Shown here: positions 20,259-28,607 of the stretch, one piece after another | Layout: each line of letters begins with the position of its first letter | How positions within the stretch are numbered: the stretch's first letter is position 1 | From: Lampropedia hyalina DSM 16112 | GTDB taxonomy: Bacteria; Pseudomonadota; Gammaproteobacteria; Burkholderiales; Burkholderiaceae_C | Reading direction: 5' to 3' | Assembly: GCF_900129055.1 (NCBI RefSeq) | Contig: NZ_FQUZ01000008.1 | Span: 1 to 64,000 of the forward strand | Length of the DNA: 64,000 nucleotides | Program-made: the position numbers and the translations under genes | The notes under the pieces: generated by a model | The model's database searches: none | The model's input: the letters and a program-made list of their open reading frames with translations, nothing else | Told to the model about the DNA's origin: nothing

Positions 20259-20281
20259 TTATGCGTGAAGATTGCGGGCAA

Positions 20282-20435
20282 ACGCTCTGCAAAGGCCGCC
20301 CCAGGCAGTTTCCTGCCTTGTACGGGAGGATGGGGCAAGGGCTTCGCAGAGCTTTCTAAGTAAGGTCTGCAAACTCTTGCGCTGCATCCCAGTGGCGGGA
20401 TGCGGGCGGCGCAACGGGTTTTGCAGACCTTCCCT
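20282..20435. repeat. Dispersed inverted-repeat element, copy A (two adjacent modules)
   Basis: The inner module (20362-20435) runs from AAGGTCTGCAAA to TTTTGCAGACCTTCCCT around a GC-rich core containing CTGCATCCCAGTGGCGGGAT. A neighbouring module (about 20282-20352) has ends GCTCTGCAAAGG and CTTCGCAGAGC. Related copies occur at 28458-28537 and 34969-35085. All lie between genes, none has coding capacity, and each can fold as a long hairpin. Confidence 0.8.
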
Positions 20436-20448
20436 AGGTGGTGTTTTG

Positions 20449-22197
20449 TCAAAGCGAGCGCGCACGCGGGCTGGGTGGGAACTTGGTGAAGTAGTTCAGG
20501 ATGCCTTGCAATAGCGCGTCGGCCATTTGGTTCTGGTAGGCGCGGTCGCGCAGCAGGCGTTCTTCTTCCGGGTTGGTGATGAACGCAGTCTCGACCAGCA
20601 CACTGGGAATGTCGGGTGAGCGCAGCACGGCAAAGTTGGCTTGCTCCACGCGCTTTTTGTGCATGTGGGCGAATTTTTCCATTTCGCGCACCAGCATGGT
20701 TCCGAATTGCAGGCTGTCGCGAATCTGGGCGGCGGTGCTCATGTCCACCAGAGCCTGCTGAACGTCCTGGTGCTGGCTCTTGACGTTTACGCCACCGACC
20801 AGATCGGACTGGTTTTCCTTGTCGGCCAGAAAGCGGGCCGTGGTGCTGGAGGCTCCGCGCTGGCTGAGGGCATACACCCCGGCTCCGCGTGCATTGGGGT
20901 TGGTGAAGCCGTCGGCGTGGATGCTCATGAACAGGTCGGCCTTGACGCGCCGGGCTTTCTGCACGCGCACGCCCAGCGGCACGAAGAAGTCGCGGTCGCG
21001 GGTCATGAACGCCTGCATGGGCACGCCGTTGATGCGGCTGCGGTTGATGCGGTCGCGCAGTGCCAGGCCAATGGCCAGCACCACGGTTTTCTCGAAAGTG
21101 CCTGCTGGGCCGATGGCTCCGGGGTCTTCGCCGCCATGCCCAGGGTCGATGGCCACGATGATGATGCGGTCGGTCTGGCGTGGTGCTGGCGTACTGGGTG
21201 CGGGGGGGCGTGTGGCCGGTGGTGTGGGTGCCGGGGCAGGTGCAGCCACGGGCGGCGGTGGGGTGATGGCAGGAATGGGAGGGGGAGTCGCCGCAGGTGT
21301 GGCGGGCGTTGGCTTGGTCGCAGGAGCCAGTGGTGGCAGGGCTGGAACCGGCAGTGGCGGGGGCTTGGGCGTAATGGGTGGAGTGGCGGGTGCCGATGGG
21401 AGGGGTGGCGCAGCGGTGACAGGCTGGCCATTGATCCAGTCGCCCAGCAGGTCGGTTTCTGGCGGCGGGGGGGTGGTGGGCGGTGGTGTCAGGGGTGGCA
21501 GCGGTGAGGGCTGGCTGGCGAGGGCCAGGCGTTGGGTGCGCTCGGCAATCAGTTCCGCCATCGGGTCGATTTCCTTGACCGGATAAAAGTCCAGCACCAG
21601 CCGCCAGCGGTAAGGCGAGACGGGCTTGAGCGTGAACACTTCAGGGGTCACGGCTTTTTTCAGGTCGATGGTCAGGCGCACCGTTTCGTCGTCGTACTGG
21701 GCAATGTGGATGGTGACGATGTTGGGGTCGTCGGCCGTGACCTTGGTGACGACGTTGCGCAGGTCGGAACTCAGTTGCAGGCTGGTGACATCCACCTGCA
21801 TCTGCGCCGGGTTCTTGCGCATCTTGTAGCTGGCCTTCAGTTCCTGGTCGGACTCGATGGTGATGCGTGAGTAGTCTTCCGCCGGCCAGACGCGCACGGC
21901 GACCGTGCCGTTCCTGCCTTTGGCGGCATTGCTGGCATCCAGTCCGTTTCTGACGGCCACACTGCGCGTGCTCTGTGCGCTGGCCAGGTGCTGCACTCCC
22001 AGCAGGCACAGCAGCGTACCGGCTTGCAGCAAGGTGCGGCGTGCTGGTGCGGGAGCCTGAATGGCAGGCGGTACATGCTGTGTCGCTATGGCTGACGAGG
22101 GGATGGAGGCCATTACAGTCTGGCGTGTGAGGGGAGCAACAGGGCGGGGTGTTGGGTCACTCCAGCCGTTCAATCGGGAGGCGAGGGGTTTCTTCAT
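20449..22197 (-). CDS. amiC: N-acetylmuramoyl-L-alanine amidase with AMIN domain
   Basis: This 582-residue periplasmic enzyme cleaves the amide between MurNAc and the stem peptide at the division septum. A twin-arginine-type export signal (ARRTLLQAGTLLCLLG, about residues 49-64) is followed by an AMIN domain (about 85-190; VAVRVWPAEDYSRITIESDQ). A long Pro/Ala-rich linker (about 225-345) precedes the Amidase_3 zinc domain, with AIDPGHGGEDPGAIG, SIHADGFTN and LVETAFITN carrying the metal ligands and catalytic Glu. The linker is unusually long and Pro-rich. The start at 22197 is supported by an ATGA overlap with tsaE; a longer upstream reading frame antisense to nothing useful was discarded. 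Confidence 0.92.
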   Translation of the reverse strand: MKKPLASRLNGWSDPTPRPVAPLTRQTVMASIPSSAIATQHVPPAIQAPAPARRTLLQAGTLLCLLGVQHLASAQSTRSVAVRNGLDASNAAKGRNGTVAVRVWPAEDYSRITIESDQELKASYKMRKNPAQMQVDVTSLQLSSDLRNVVTKVTADDPNIVTIHIAQYDDETVRLTIDLKKAVTPEVFTLKPVSPYRWRLVLDFYPVKEIDPMAELIAERTQRLALASQPSPLPPLTPPPTTPPPPETDLLGDWINGQPVTAAPPLPSAPATPPITPKPPPLPVPALPPLAPATKPTPATPAATPPPIPAITPPPPVAAPAPAPTPPATRPPAPSTPAPRQTDRIIIVAIDPGHGGEDPGAIGPAGTFEKTVVLAIGLALRDRINRSRINGVPMQAFMTRDRDFFVPLGVRVQKARRVKADLFMSIHADGFTNPNARGAGVYALSQRGASSTTARFLADKENQSDLVGGVNVKSQHQDVQQALVDMSTAAQIRDSLQFGTMLVREMEKFAHMHKKRVEQANFAVLRSPDIPSVLVETAFITNPEEERLLRDRAYQNQMADALLQGILNYFTKFPPSPRARSL

Positions 22198-22721
22198 GCG
22201 GTGGCTTTCAGGACGTGCTGGGCCATATCGGTTCCGGTGGCTGTGTGGCTGGTGATGGTCAGGCTGCGCCATTCGGGGGTATCGGGTTGCGGGGTGATGC
22301 AGAACGCCAGACTCAGGTCGGGGGCAGGCAACAGCGGTTGGGCTTTCTGGGGCCACTCCACCAGACGCAGGCCAGCGGCGTTCAGTTCTTCTTCCAGCCC
22401 CGATTCCTGCCATTCCTCAGGGGTTTCCAGGCGATACAGGTCGAAGTGGCGGGCGGGCGTGGCGCAGCCTGGCAGTTCATAGCTTTCCATCAGGGCATAG
22501 GTGGGGCTTTTGATGCGGCCTTCCACGCCCAGCGCGCGCAGCAGCAGACGCACGAACGTGGTTTTGCCTGCACCCAGATCGCCATACAGGTCGATGCGCA
22601 GATGGGGGTGCGTGTGGCTGTGGTGGGCAATGGCCTGGGCGAGGGTGGCGGTGGCCTGTTCGTTGGGCAGCGGGGTGTGCCAGATGCCTTGACTGGCATG
22701 GGGCGGTTGCAAGGTGGTCAT
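22194..22721 (-). CDS. tsaE: tRNA threonylcarbamoyladenosine biosynthesis ATPase
   Basis: This 175-residue P-loop ATPase works with TsaB and TsaD in forming t6A37 in ANN-decoding tRNAs. Walker A is YGDLGAGKTTFVRLLLRALG (about residues 45-64), followed by KSPTYALMESYEL. The conserved HFDLYRLETPEEW and LRLVEWPQKA blocks are clear. It overlaps the amidase start by four bases, the usual tsaE-amiC arrangement in Burkholderiales, and is divergent from queG with about 100 bases between the starts. Confidence 0.94.
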   Translation of the reverse strand: MTTLQPPHASQGIWHTPLPNEQATATLAQAIAHHSHTHPHLRIDLYGDLGAGKTTFVRLLLRALGVEGRIKSPTYALMESYELPGCATPARHFDLYRLETPEEWQESGLEEELNAAGLRLVEWPQKAQPLLPAPDLSLAFCITPQPDTPEWRSLTITSHTATGTDMAQHVLKATA

Positions 22722-22822
22722 GGGAACGCGGGGAATCGGAACGGGTGGGGCAAACGAAAACGGGGATGGTCGGCGGGTGCGATGCGCTGGCAGATGCCGT
22801 GACTCTCTACAATTCCGCCTCT

Positions 22823-23911
22823 ATGGAGCAACACACGGAGCTTTGGGCGAAGATTCAGCAGTGGGCACACGATTTGGGCTTTTCTCAGATTGGTGTGGCG
22901 GGCATTGACCTGTCCGATGCGGAAGAAGGGTTGATGCAGTGGCTGGCCAAAGGTTTCCACGGCGATATGGCTTTCATGCAGCAGCATGGCCTCAAGCGCG
23001 CCCGCCCTGCCGAACTGGTTCCCGGCACAGTCTCTATTATCACCGCCCGCATGGATTATCTGCCCCAGGACACGCCGCCCGCATGGCAGGGCCGCGAATG
23101 GCAACGCCAGGCCAATGCGCACGAGGCCGTGGTGTCGGTGTATGCACGCGGGCGGGACTACCACAAGGTCCTGCGCAACCGTTTGCAGAAATTGGCCGAG
23201 CGCATCCAGCAGGAGGTCGGCCCGCTGGGCTTTCGTGCGTTCACGGATTCGGCCCCGGTCATGGAAGTGGAGCTGGCACGCCGCAGTGGCCTGGGCTGGC
23301 GTGGCAAGCACACGCTGCTGCTGTCGCGCAAGGCCGGTTCCATGTTTTTTCTGGGCGAGATTTTTCTCGATATGGCCCTGCCGCCCACGCCAGCGACCAC
23401 GGCGCACTGCGGCCAGTGTTCGGCCTGCATGGACATCTGTCCCACCCAGGCGATTGTGGCCCCCGGCCAGGTGGACGCACGCCTGTGCATCTCCTACCTG
23501 ACGATCGAACATGCGGCGGCCATCCCCGAGCATTTGCGCCCGCTGATCGGCAATCACCTGTATGGCTGTGACGACTGCCAGTTGGCCTGCCCGTGGAACA
23601 AGTTCGCCACGCCTGCGGTTCTGGCCGATTTCAACGCCCGTGCCGTCTGGAATGACACCCGCCTGCTGACGCTGTTGCGGTGGCAGGAAGCGGATTTTCT
23701 GCGTTACACCGAAGGCAGCCCGATCCGGCGCATCGGCTTTGCCCGCTGGCAGCGCAATCTGGCCGTGGTCTGTGGCAATGCCCTGCGGCAGTTGTCTGCC
23801 GAGGAGGCCGTGCCGATTCGCCAGCATTTGCAGTCGATGCAGGACAGCGAGGCAACGCCCGCACTGGTCAGGGAACATGTGCTCTGGGCACTGGCGCAGC
23901 AGGCTGCTTAA
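22823..23911 (+). CDS. queG: Epoxyqueuosine reductase
   Basis: This 362-residue cobalamin- and Fe-S-dependent enzyme performs the last step of queuosine synthesis, reducing epoxyqueuosine in tRNA. Two ferredoxin-like clusters are visible: CGQCSACMDICPTQAI and CDDCQLACPWNKFATPA. The DUF1730 part shows MDYLPQDTPPAW and YARGRDYHKVLRNRLQKLAE. The start MEQHTELW at 22823 is preferred over an ATG at 22745 because the extra 26 residues do not resemble the family. Its dependence on cobalamin fits with the B12 uptake operon about 12 kb away. Confidence 0.94.
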   Translation: MEQHTELWAKIQQWAHDLGFSQIGVAGIDLSDAEEGLMQWLAKGFHGDMAFMQQHGLKRARPAELVPGTVSIITARMDYLPQDTPPAWQGREWQRQANAHEAVVSVYARGRDYHKVLRNRLQKLAERIQQEVGPLGFRAFTDSAPVMEVELARRSGLGWRGKHTLLLSRKAGSMFFLGEIFLDMALPPTPATTAHCGQCSACMDICPTQAIVAPGQVDARLCISYLTIEHAAAIPEHLRPLIGNHLYGCDDCQLACPWNKFATPAVLADFNARAVWNDTRLLTLLRWQEADFLRYTEGSPIRRIGFARWQRNLAVVCGNALRQLSAEEAVPIRQHLQSMQDSEATPALVREHVLWALAQQAA

Positions 23912-23947
23912 GATCGCTTTTACGATCTGTGAAGGTCTGGCCCCGCA

Positions 23948-24751
23948 TCAGAACAAGGGTTTGCGCTTCTGTACGAATGCTTCAATGCCTTCGCGGTGCT
24001 CTGCGCTGCTGGCGTAGTCGTAGGCGGTTTCCAGGCTCTGTGCCAGATGGCCTTGTGCCAGCGCGCGCAGGGTTTGCTTGTTCAGGCGTGCCGCCTGGGG
24101 GGCGAGGGCCAGAATGCGGGCAGTCTTCTGCTCCACCCACGCCTGCAAGGCTGTGCTGTCGGCAACGACTTCCGACAGAAAGCCCGTGCGCAGCATATCG
24201 TCACTGCGCAATACCGTCGCTTCCAGCAGGATTTGGCGGGCCACCGTATCGCCCACGGCCTGCCCGACCAGTTGCAGTTCGCGCGGGGCCATCGGAAAGC
24301 CCAGTTTGGCAATGGGCGCGCCGAATTGACTCGATGCCGAGGCCACACGGATGTCACAACAACTGGCAATCTCCAGGCCCGCGCCCATGCACACCCCATC
24401 GATGCGGGCAATCATGGGGACGTCGCAGGCCAGCATCGCACCCAGCCCACCCCAGACATCGTCCTCGTGGAAGGAACGCAGGCTGTTGATCTCGAAGCGG
24501 AAGCGGGCGTATTCGGAAATATCGCCCCCGGCACAGAAGTTGCCGCCTGCACCGGCCACCACCACGCAGCGCACATCGCGCTGCTGCTGTATGTCCGTGA
24601 AGACCTGCTTCAGTTGCCGCCACATGGATACCGACATGGCATTGAGCCGTTCGGGATTGTGCAATTGCACCAGGGCGTAGCGGATGCCGCTGCCGGGTTC
24701 GGTTTCGTGCCAATGGAGATCGATGCGATCGGATGCGCAGGAGGAAGACAT
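23948..24751 (-). CDS. Enoyl-CoA hydratase/isomerase family protein
   Basis: This 267-residue crotonase-fold enzyme has the acyl-CoA binding/oxyanion-hole segments NPERLNAMSVSMWRQL, AGGNFCAGGDISEYARF and DGVCMGAGLEIASCCDIRVA. The substrate cannot be read from sequence. The residue aligned with the first catalytic Glu of true hydratases (in the GAGLEIA block) differs, so isomerase or other crotonase chemistry is possible. It stands alone, convergent with queG (36 bases apart). Confidence 0.88.
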   Translation of the reverse strand: MSSSCASDRIDLHWHETEPGSGIRYALVQLHNPERLNAMSVSMWRQLKQVFTDIQQQRDVRCVVVAGAGGNFCAGGDISEYARFRFEINSLRSFHEDDVWGGLGAMLACDVPMIARIDGVCMGAGLEIASCCDIRVASASSQFGAPIAKLGFPMAPRELQLVGQAVGDTVARQILLEATVLRSDDMLRTGFLSEVVADSTALQAWVEQKTARILALAPQAARLNKQTLRALAQGHLAQSLETAYDYASSAEHREGIEAFVQKRKPLF

Positions 24752-24781
24752 GCTGACAGGCCAGAAGAATTGAAATCGACG

Positions 24782-24815
24782 GAAAAAAAGAAGAGGCTGC
24801 CAACCCGCGCCTCTC
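24782..24815 (-). terminator. Rho-independent terminator of the yqjDEK-like operon
   Basis: On the minus strand AGAGGC, an 11-base loop and GCCTCT are followed by TTCTTTTTTTCC. It lies about 25 bases after the stop of the third gene of that operon. Confidence 0.7.
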
Positions 24816-24840
24816 CTGTAATGAACAGTGTGACTGGCGA

Positions 24841-25215
24841 TCAGCGGCTGAAGCGCAGAATCAGGGGCAGTACCACGGTGACGGCGCGCAGCAGTCTGCG
24901 CGGGGCCGCCACCAGCCCGAAGCCCAGCGCGAAGCCGGTGGCCAGAGGGTGCTGCAACGCAAAGTCCCTGCCTGCCAGCAGCAGGTGGTTGCTTTGTGCT
25001 GCATTGCCTGCAATGTGCAGCAGCGATCGCTGCTGGATTCTGCCACCCACGCGACCGGCATGGCGGGCCTGTTCCAGCTCGCGGGTCTTGATGCGGATGC
25101 GTTGCTCCAGAATGCGGGCCAGCACCAGTTGCTCTGCGGTACCGGATTCGGTCTTGGCCAGGGCAATGGCTTCCTGAACCCGGTTGGGAAGAGGGGATGG
25201 GGATGAAATGCTCAC
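24841..25215 (-). CDS. Small YqjK-like membrane-associated protein
   Basis: This 124-residue protein follows the YqjE-like gene. It begins with GTG at 25215, four-base coupled (GTGA) to that gene's stop. It has a helical, charged middle (QLVLARILEQRIRIKTRELE) likely to form a coiled coil, and a hydrophobic C-terminus (FALGFGLVAAPRRLLRAVTV) that may insert in the membrane. Position matches yqjK of enterobacteria, whose role is unknown. Sequence similarity to YqjK is weak by eye, so the name rests mainly on gene order. Confidence 0.65.
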   Translation of the reverse strand: MSISSPSPLPNRVQEAIALAKTESGTAEQLVLARILEQRIRIKTRELEQARHAGRVGGRIQQRSLLHIAGNAAQSNHLLLAGRDFALQHPLATGFALGFGLVAAPRRLLRAVTVVLPLILRFSR

Positions 25216-25613
25216 AGGTGCTCCTTGAATTCCTGCCAGTCGGCAGCCAGTACCTTGCGGGTCAGGACAAAGGCCTTGGCAAAGCGTTTGCGGGCATGAA
25301 GCAACAGCGCGGTGCTGACCACTGCGGCGGCCAGCCAGAAGCCCAGCACTCCGGCCAGCGCACTGCCCCAGTGTTCGGTATCCCACCAGTGCAGCATGGT
25401 GGCCATCGACCCCAGCAGCAGCAGGCCGAATCCGAAATAGCCCAGCAGCATGGCGGCAATCAGGGCCTTGAGCAGGGCTTTTTTCTGGGTCTGCCATTCC
25501 AGCATGGCCAGTTCCATGCGGTCATTGACGGCATGGCCTCCTTCCTCTGCCCAGTAGCGAGCCGAGTCCCTCAGCCGGTTGAATCCCAGCAATGATTGCC
25601 AGTTGATGGTCAC
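25212..25613 (-). CDS. YqjE-like phage-holin-family membrane protein
   Basis: This 133-residue inner-membrane protein has two hydrophobic segments (about residues 50-72 and 83-105; MLLGYFGFGLLLLGSMATML and GVLGFWLAAAVVSTALLLHA) flanked by charged helices, the pattern of the holin-X/YqjE family. The function is not established; the name holin is historical. A GTG start at 25613 (VTINWQSLLGF) is chosen because AAGGA lies upstream; an ATG at 25691 would add an unrelated leader. It sits between the DUF883 gene and the YqjK-like gene. Confidence 0.75.
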   Translation of the reverse strand: MTINWQSLLGFNRLRDSARYWAEEGGHAVNDRMELAMLEWQTQKKALLKALIAAMLLGYFGFGLLLLGSMATMLHWWDTEHWGSALAGVLGFWLAAAVVSTALLLHARKRFAKAFVLTRKVLAADWQEFKEHL

Positions 25614-25734
25614 AGGAGATTCCTTTCTCGAACAGCAGGGGATGGGGCCGGATTGCATGGCCATTGGCAGCGGCAATCCAGAAAGAGACAAGGGCAGACC
25701 CTCCGTTCAGGAGTGCCTGCCCTGTGGGGGGCGA

Positions 25735-26046
25735 TCAGCGGCGTGCCAGCAGGTAGCCGATCAGTGCGCCGATGGCCACTGCCGCACCGGCGACTTGCCA
25801 AGGCTCATCGTGGGCGTACTGGTTGGCCGCATAGGCTCCTTCCTTGGCCTTGTAGGCGGCATCCTGTGCAGCGCGCACAGTGGCCTGGCGAACGTTGTAC
25901 AGGCCGTCATCGAGCTTCTGGCGCAGGGCCTTGATCTGCGGAACGTCATCGAGATCGCGGCTGGAGAGCAGGCCGTGCAGATCCTGCACCAGTTTCTCCA
26001 GGTCTTCTTGTGCGCTGGAGGGGGTTTTGAATGAAGAAAATGCCAT
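25735..26046 (-). CDS. DUF883 (ElaB/YqjD-type) ribosome-associated membrane protein
   Basis: This 103-residue protein has an amphipathic helical N-terminus (DLEKLVQDLHGLLSSRDLDD), Ala-rich helices and a C-terminal membrane anchor (VAGAAVAIGALIGYLLARR) ending in Arg-Arg. YqjD/ElaB proteins of this kind tether ribosomes to the inner membrane in stationary phase in E. coli. GAGAGGACACC precedes the ATG. First gene of the three-gene operon; a plausible promoter lies at 26108-26137. Confidence 0.85.
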   Translation of the reverse strand: MAFSSFKTPSSAQEDLEKLVQDLHGLLSSRDLDDVPQIKALRQKLDDGLYNVRQATVRAAQDAAYKAKEGAYAANQYAHDEPWQVAGAAVAIGALIGYLLARR

Positions 26047-26107
26047 GGTGTCCTCTCTTGGTTTTTCAGGTTGGAATCGAACGGTTGTTGGGTAGCAACA
26101 GTTTTTT

Positions 26108-26137
26108 TATAACACATCTGCGAAAAACAAGTGCCAA
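26108..26137 (-). promoter_or_regulatory. Candidate promoter of the yqjDEK-like operon
   Basis: On the minus strand TTGGCA (26137-26132) and GTTATA (26113-26108) are 18 bases apart and would start transcription about 55 bases before the DUF883 gene. Confidence 0.35.
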
Positions 26138-26604
26138 GTCCATGCTGCTTCTTTTGCTGTATTCATTGCAGACATTCCCTAGGGGATGCCCTAGGGTCGG
26201 TTCGTTTGGGCCTGTTTGGGCACCACCGACAATCCGAAGCCATGGCTCTGGTGGCATGATGGTTCAGAGCGTGTCGTCATACGGTCACCCAACATGACGG
26301 CATGGTTGTGTCGGTCTTGCAGAAGGAGAAAATTGCTGATGAAAATGGCAAAAGAGTTTTTGGATTTTATCCCGATTGGTTGCGGCAGCAGGAGGACTCC
26401 CATCAGGTATCCGAGGAATGCGTGCGCTGACGCTTGACGGACATTGGTCTTCAAGTGTGTAATTTTTGCTGGTCTTTTGAGGGCCAGCATGACTACAATT
26501 AAAAGTTTTTGCACTGCAACAAAAAACAGGTTTGCCGGGGTTGCCGCAAGGGCTGCCGCGCAGATAGACATTCGCCCCACTTTTTTGAAAAGCGACAGAT
26601 AACG
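26138..26604. other. Intergenic region before the ETF-QO gene
   Basis: This stretch holds no established gene. It contains a short palindrome (CCCTAGGGGATGCCCTAGGG, 26176-26195) beside a TGCAGACATTCCC motif like the ends of the dispersed repeat family. There is also a 32-codon reading frame at 26339-26437 with AAGGAG upstream, and a hairpin GCTGG...CCAGC at about 26468-26488 close to TACAAT, which may be part of the promoter of the next gene. Confidence 0.5.
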
Positions 26605-28299
26605 ATGACGAATGAAGAAATTCTCTCCCAGTATGGCCCGCGTGAGTTCATGGAATACGACGTGGTCGTTGTCGGTGGCGGGCCTGCGGGCCTGGCAACC
26701 GCCATCCGGCTCAAGCAGTTGGCTGCCGAGAAAGAGCAGGAGATTTCGGTAGTGGTGCTGGAGAAAGGTTCCGAGCCGGGCGCACATATTCTCTCGGGCG
26801 CGGTGATGGATCCTGTCTCGATCAGCGAACTCATCCCCGACTGGAAGGAAAAGGGCGCGCCGCTGAACCAGCCCGTCACTGCCGATGAAGTGGTGCTGAT
26901 GGTGTCCGACGAGAAAAGCTACAAGACCCCATCGGCCCTGATTCCCAACAACTTCCACAACGATGGCAACTACATCATCAGCCTGGGCAACGTTGTGCGC
27001 TGGCTGGGGGCGCAGGCCGAGGAACTGGGCGTGGAAATTTTCCCTGGCTTTGCTGCCACCGAAGTCATCTACAACGAGGATGGCTCCGTCAAGGGCATTG
27101 CCACCGGTAACATGGGGCTGGGCAAGGAAGGCGAGCCGACCGGCGACTTCCAGCTTGGCATGGAACTGCACGGCAAGTACACGATCTTTGCCGAAGGCGC
27201 GCGCGGTCAGCTGGGCCGCCAGTTGCTCGCCCAATTCAATCTTCAGGCAGACTCTGCCCCGCAAAGTTTCGGTATCGGCATCAAGGAACTGTGGGAAGTG
27301 CCGCCCGAGAAGGCCAAGCCCGGGCTGGTCGTGCACACCGCTGGCTGGCCGATGGACCTGAAAACCTATGGTGGTGGCTTCCTCTACCACATGGAGGACA
27401 ACAAGGTCACGCTGGGCTTTGTCGTTGGCCTCGACTACAAGAATCCGTGGCTGAGTCCCTTCGAGGAAATGCAACGCTGGAAAAAGCACCCGGAAATCCT
27501 CAAGCATATCGAAGGCGGCAAACGCCTGAGCTATGGCGCACGGGCCATCAACAACGGTGGCATTCCCAGCCTGCCCAAGACCATTTTCCCTGGTGGCGCG
27601 CTCGTGGGCTGCAATGCCGGTTTCATGAATGCCAGCCGCATCAAGGGCAGCCATGCCGCCATCAAGAGCGGCATGCTGGTGGCCGAAGCCGTTTTCGATG
27701 CCGTCACGGCAGGCCGACAGCACGATGAACTCACGGCCTACCCCGAGGCTTTCGAGAAAAGCTGGCTGTACGCGGAACTCAAGACCGCCAGCAACTTCAA
27801 GCCCTGGTTCAAGAAGGGTACGCTGGTGGGCATGCTGATGACGGGCATCGAGCACCTGGTGTTGCCCAAGCTGGGTGTCAAGACCCCGCCGTGGACACTG
27901 AGGAACCCTGCTGCTGACAATACCTTCCTGAAGCCAGCGGCTGAGTGTGCGAAGATCGACTATCCCAAGCCGGATGGCAAGATCACGTTCGATCGGCTCT
28001 CCAGCGTGTTCATCAGCAACACCAACCACGCAGAAAACCAGCCTGCCCACCTGACGCTGAAGAATCAAGGCGTACCGGTGGAGATCAACCTGAAGAAGTT
28101 TGGCGGCCCCGAAGCGCGCTACTGTCCGGCCGGGGTGTATGAATTCGTCGATGACGAAAGCAACCAGGAAGGCAAGCGATTGCAGATCAACGCGCAGAAC
28201 TGCGTGCACTGCAAGACCTGCGACATCAAGGACCCGACGCAGAACATCGTCTGGGTGGCCCCGGAAGGCGGCGGCGGCCCGAACTACGTCGATATGTGA
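26605..28299 (+). CDS. Electron transfer flavoprotein-ubiquinone oxidoreductase
   Basis: This 564-residue membrane-associated FAD and 4Fe-4S enzyme passes electrons from reduced ETF (fatty and amino acid oxidation) to ubiquinone. The FAD motif VVVGGGPAGLATAIRLKQLA lies near residues 16-35, with EKGSEPGAHILSGAVMDP after it. The C-terminal cluster cysteines are in RYCPAGVYEF and NCVHCKTCDIKDPTQNI. Length matches the family. The ATG at 26605 starts the conserved part; an in-frame ATG at 26509 would add a Cys/Arg-rich leader that does not belong. A terminator follows at 28371. Confidence 0.94.
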   Translation: MTNEEILSQYGPREFMEYDVVVVGGGPAGLATAIRLKQLAAEKEQEISVVVLEKGSEPGAHILSGAVMDPVSISELIPDWKEKGAPLNQPVTADEVVLMVSDEKSYKTPSALIPNNFHNDGNYIISLGNVVRWLGAQAEELGVEIFPGFAATEVIYNEDGSVKGIATGNMGLGKEGEPTGDFQLGMELHGKYTIFAEGARGQLGRQLLAQFNLQADSAPQSFGIGIKELWEVPPEKAKPGLVVHTAGWPMDLKTYGGGFLYHMEDNKVTLGFVVGLDYKNPWLSPFEEMQRWKKHPEILKHIEGGKRLSYGARAINNGGIPSLPKTIFPGGALVGCNAGFMNASRIKGSHAAIKSGMLVAEAVFDAVTAGRQHDELTAYPEAFEKSWLYAELKTASNFKPWFKKGTLVGMLMTGIEHLVLPKLGVKTPPWTLRNPAADNTFLKPAAECAKIDYPKPDGKITFDRLSSVFISNTNHAENQPAHLTLKNQGVPVEINLKKFGGPEARYCPAGVYEFVDDESNQEGKRLQINAQNCVHCKTCDIKDPTQNIVWVAPEGGGGPNYVDM

Positions 28300-28370
28300 C
28301 GAGTGCCAACGATGCGGCGGGGTGGCATGCCCCCGCCTGAAGTCTGCGCGCCGATGACATCGGCAACGAC

Positions 28371-28397
28371 AACACCGGCTCTGGCCGGTGTTTTGCA
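28371..28397 (+). terminator. Rho-independent terminator after ETF-QO
   Basis: AACACCGGC and GCCGGTGTT form a tight stem followed by TTTT, 70 bases beyond the stop codon. Confidence 0.7.
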
Positions 28398-28457
28398 TGG
28401 TGGGGTGGGGGTTTGCGGATGGGCATCGTCTGGGCGCGCGCAATTGCCGGTATGCTG

Positions 28458-28537
28458 GGGAAGGTCTGCAAAACCCTTGCGGTAAGCCCGCGCCCGCTAA
28501 TGGGATGCAGCGCAAGGCGGCTTTTGCAGACCTTCCC
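28458..28537. repeat. Dispersed inverted-repeat element, copy B
   Basis: It runs from GGGAAGGTCTGCAAAACCC to CTTTTGCAGACCTTCCC, with a GC-rich core (TTGCGGTAAGCCCGCGCCCG and ATGGGATGCAGCGCAAGG). The core is the reverse complement of the right half of copy C at 34969-35085. It lies between ETF-QO and the metC-like gene. Confidence 0.85.
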
Positions 28538-28607
28538 TGGGGTATCTGTTTTCCCATGCCATGCGCTGAGGTCATCGTGACCGTGCCCGTGGTTTTCTTT
28601 TTCCTGA

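Noticed and set aside
26191-28575. 794-residue minus-strand frame over ETF-QO
   Set aside because: The plus strand has the FAD and 4Fe-4S motifs of ETF-QO; the minus frame has none.
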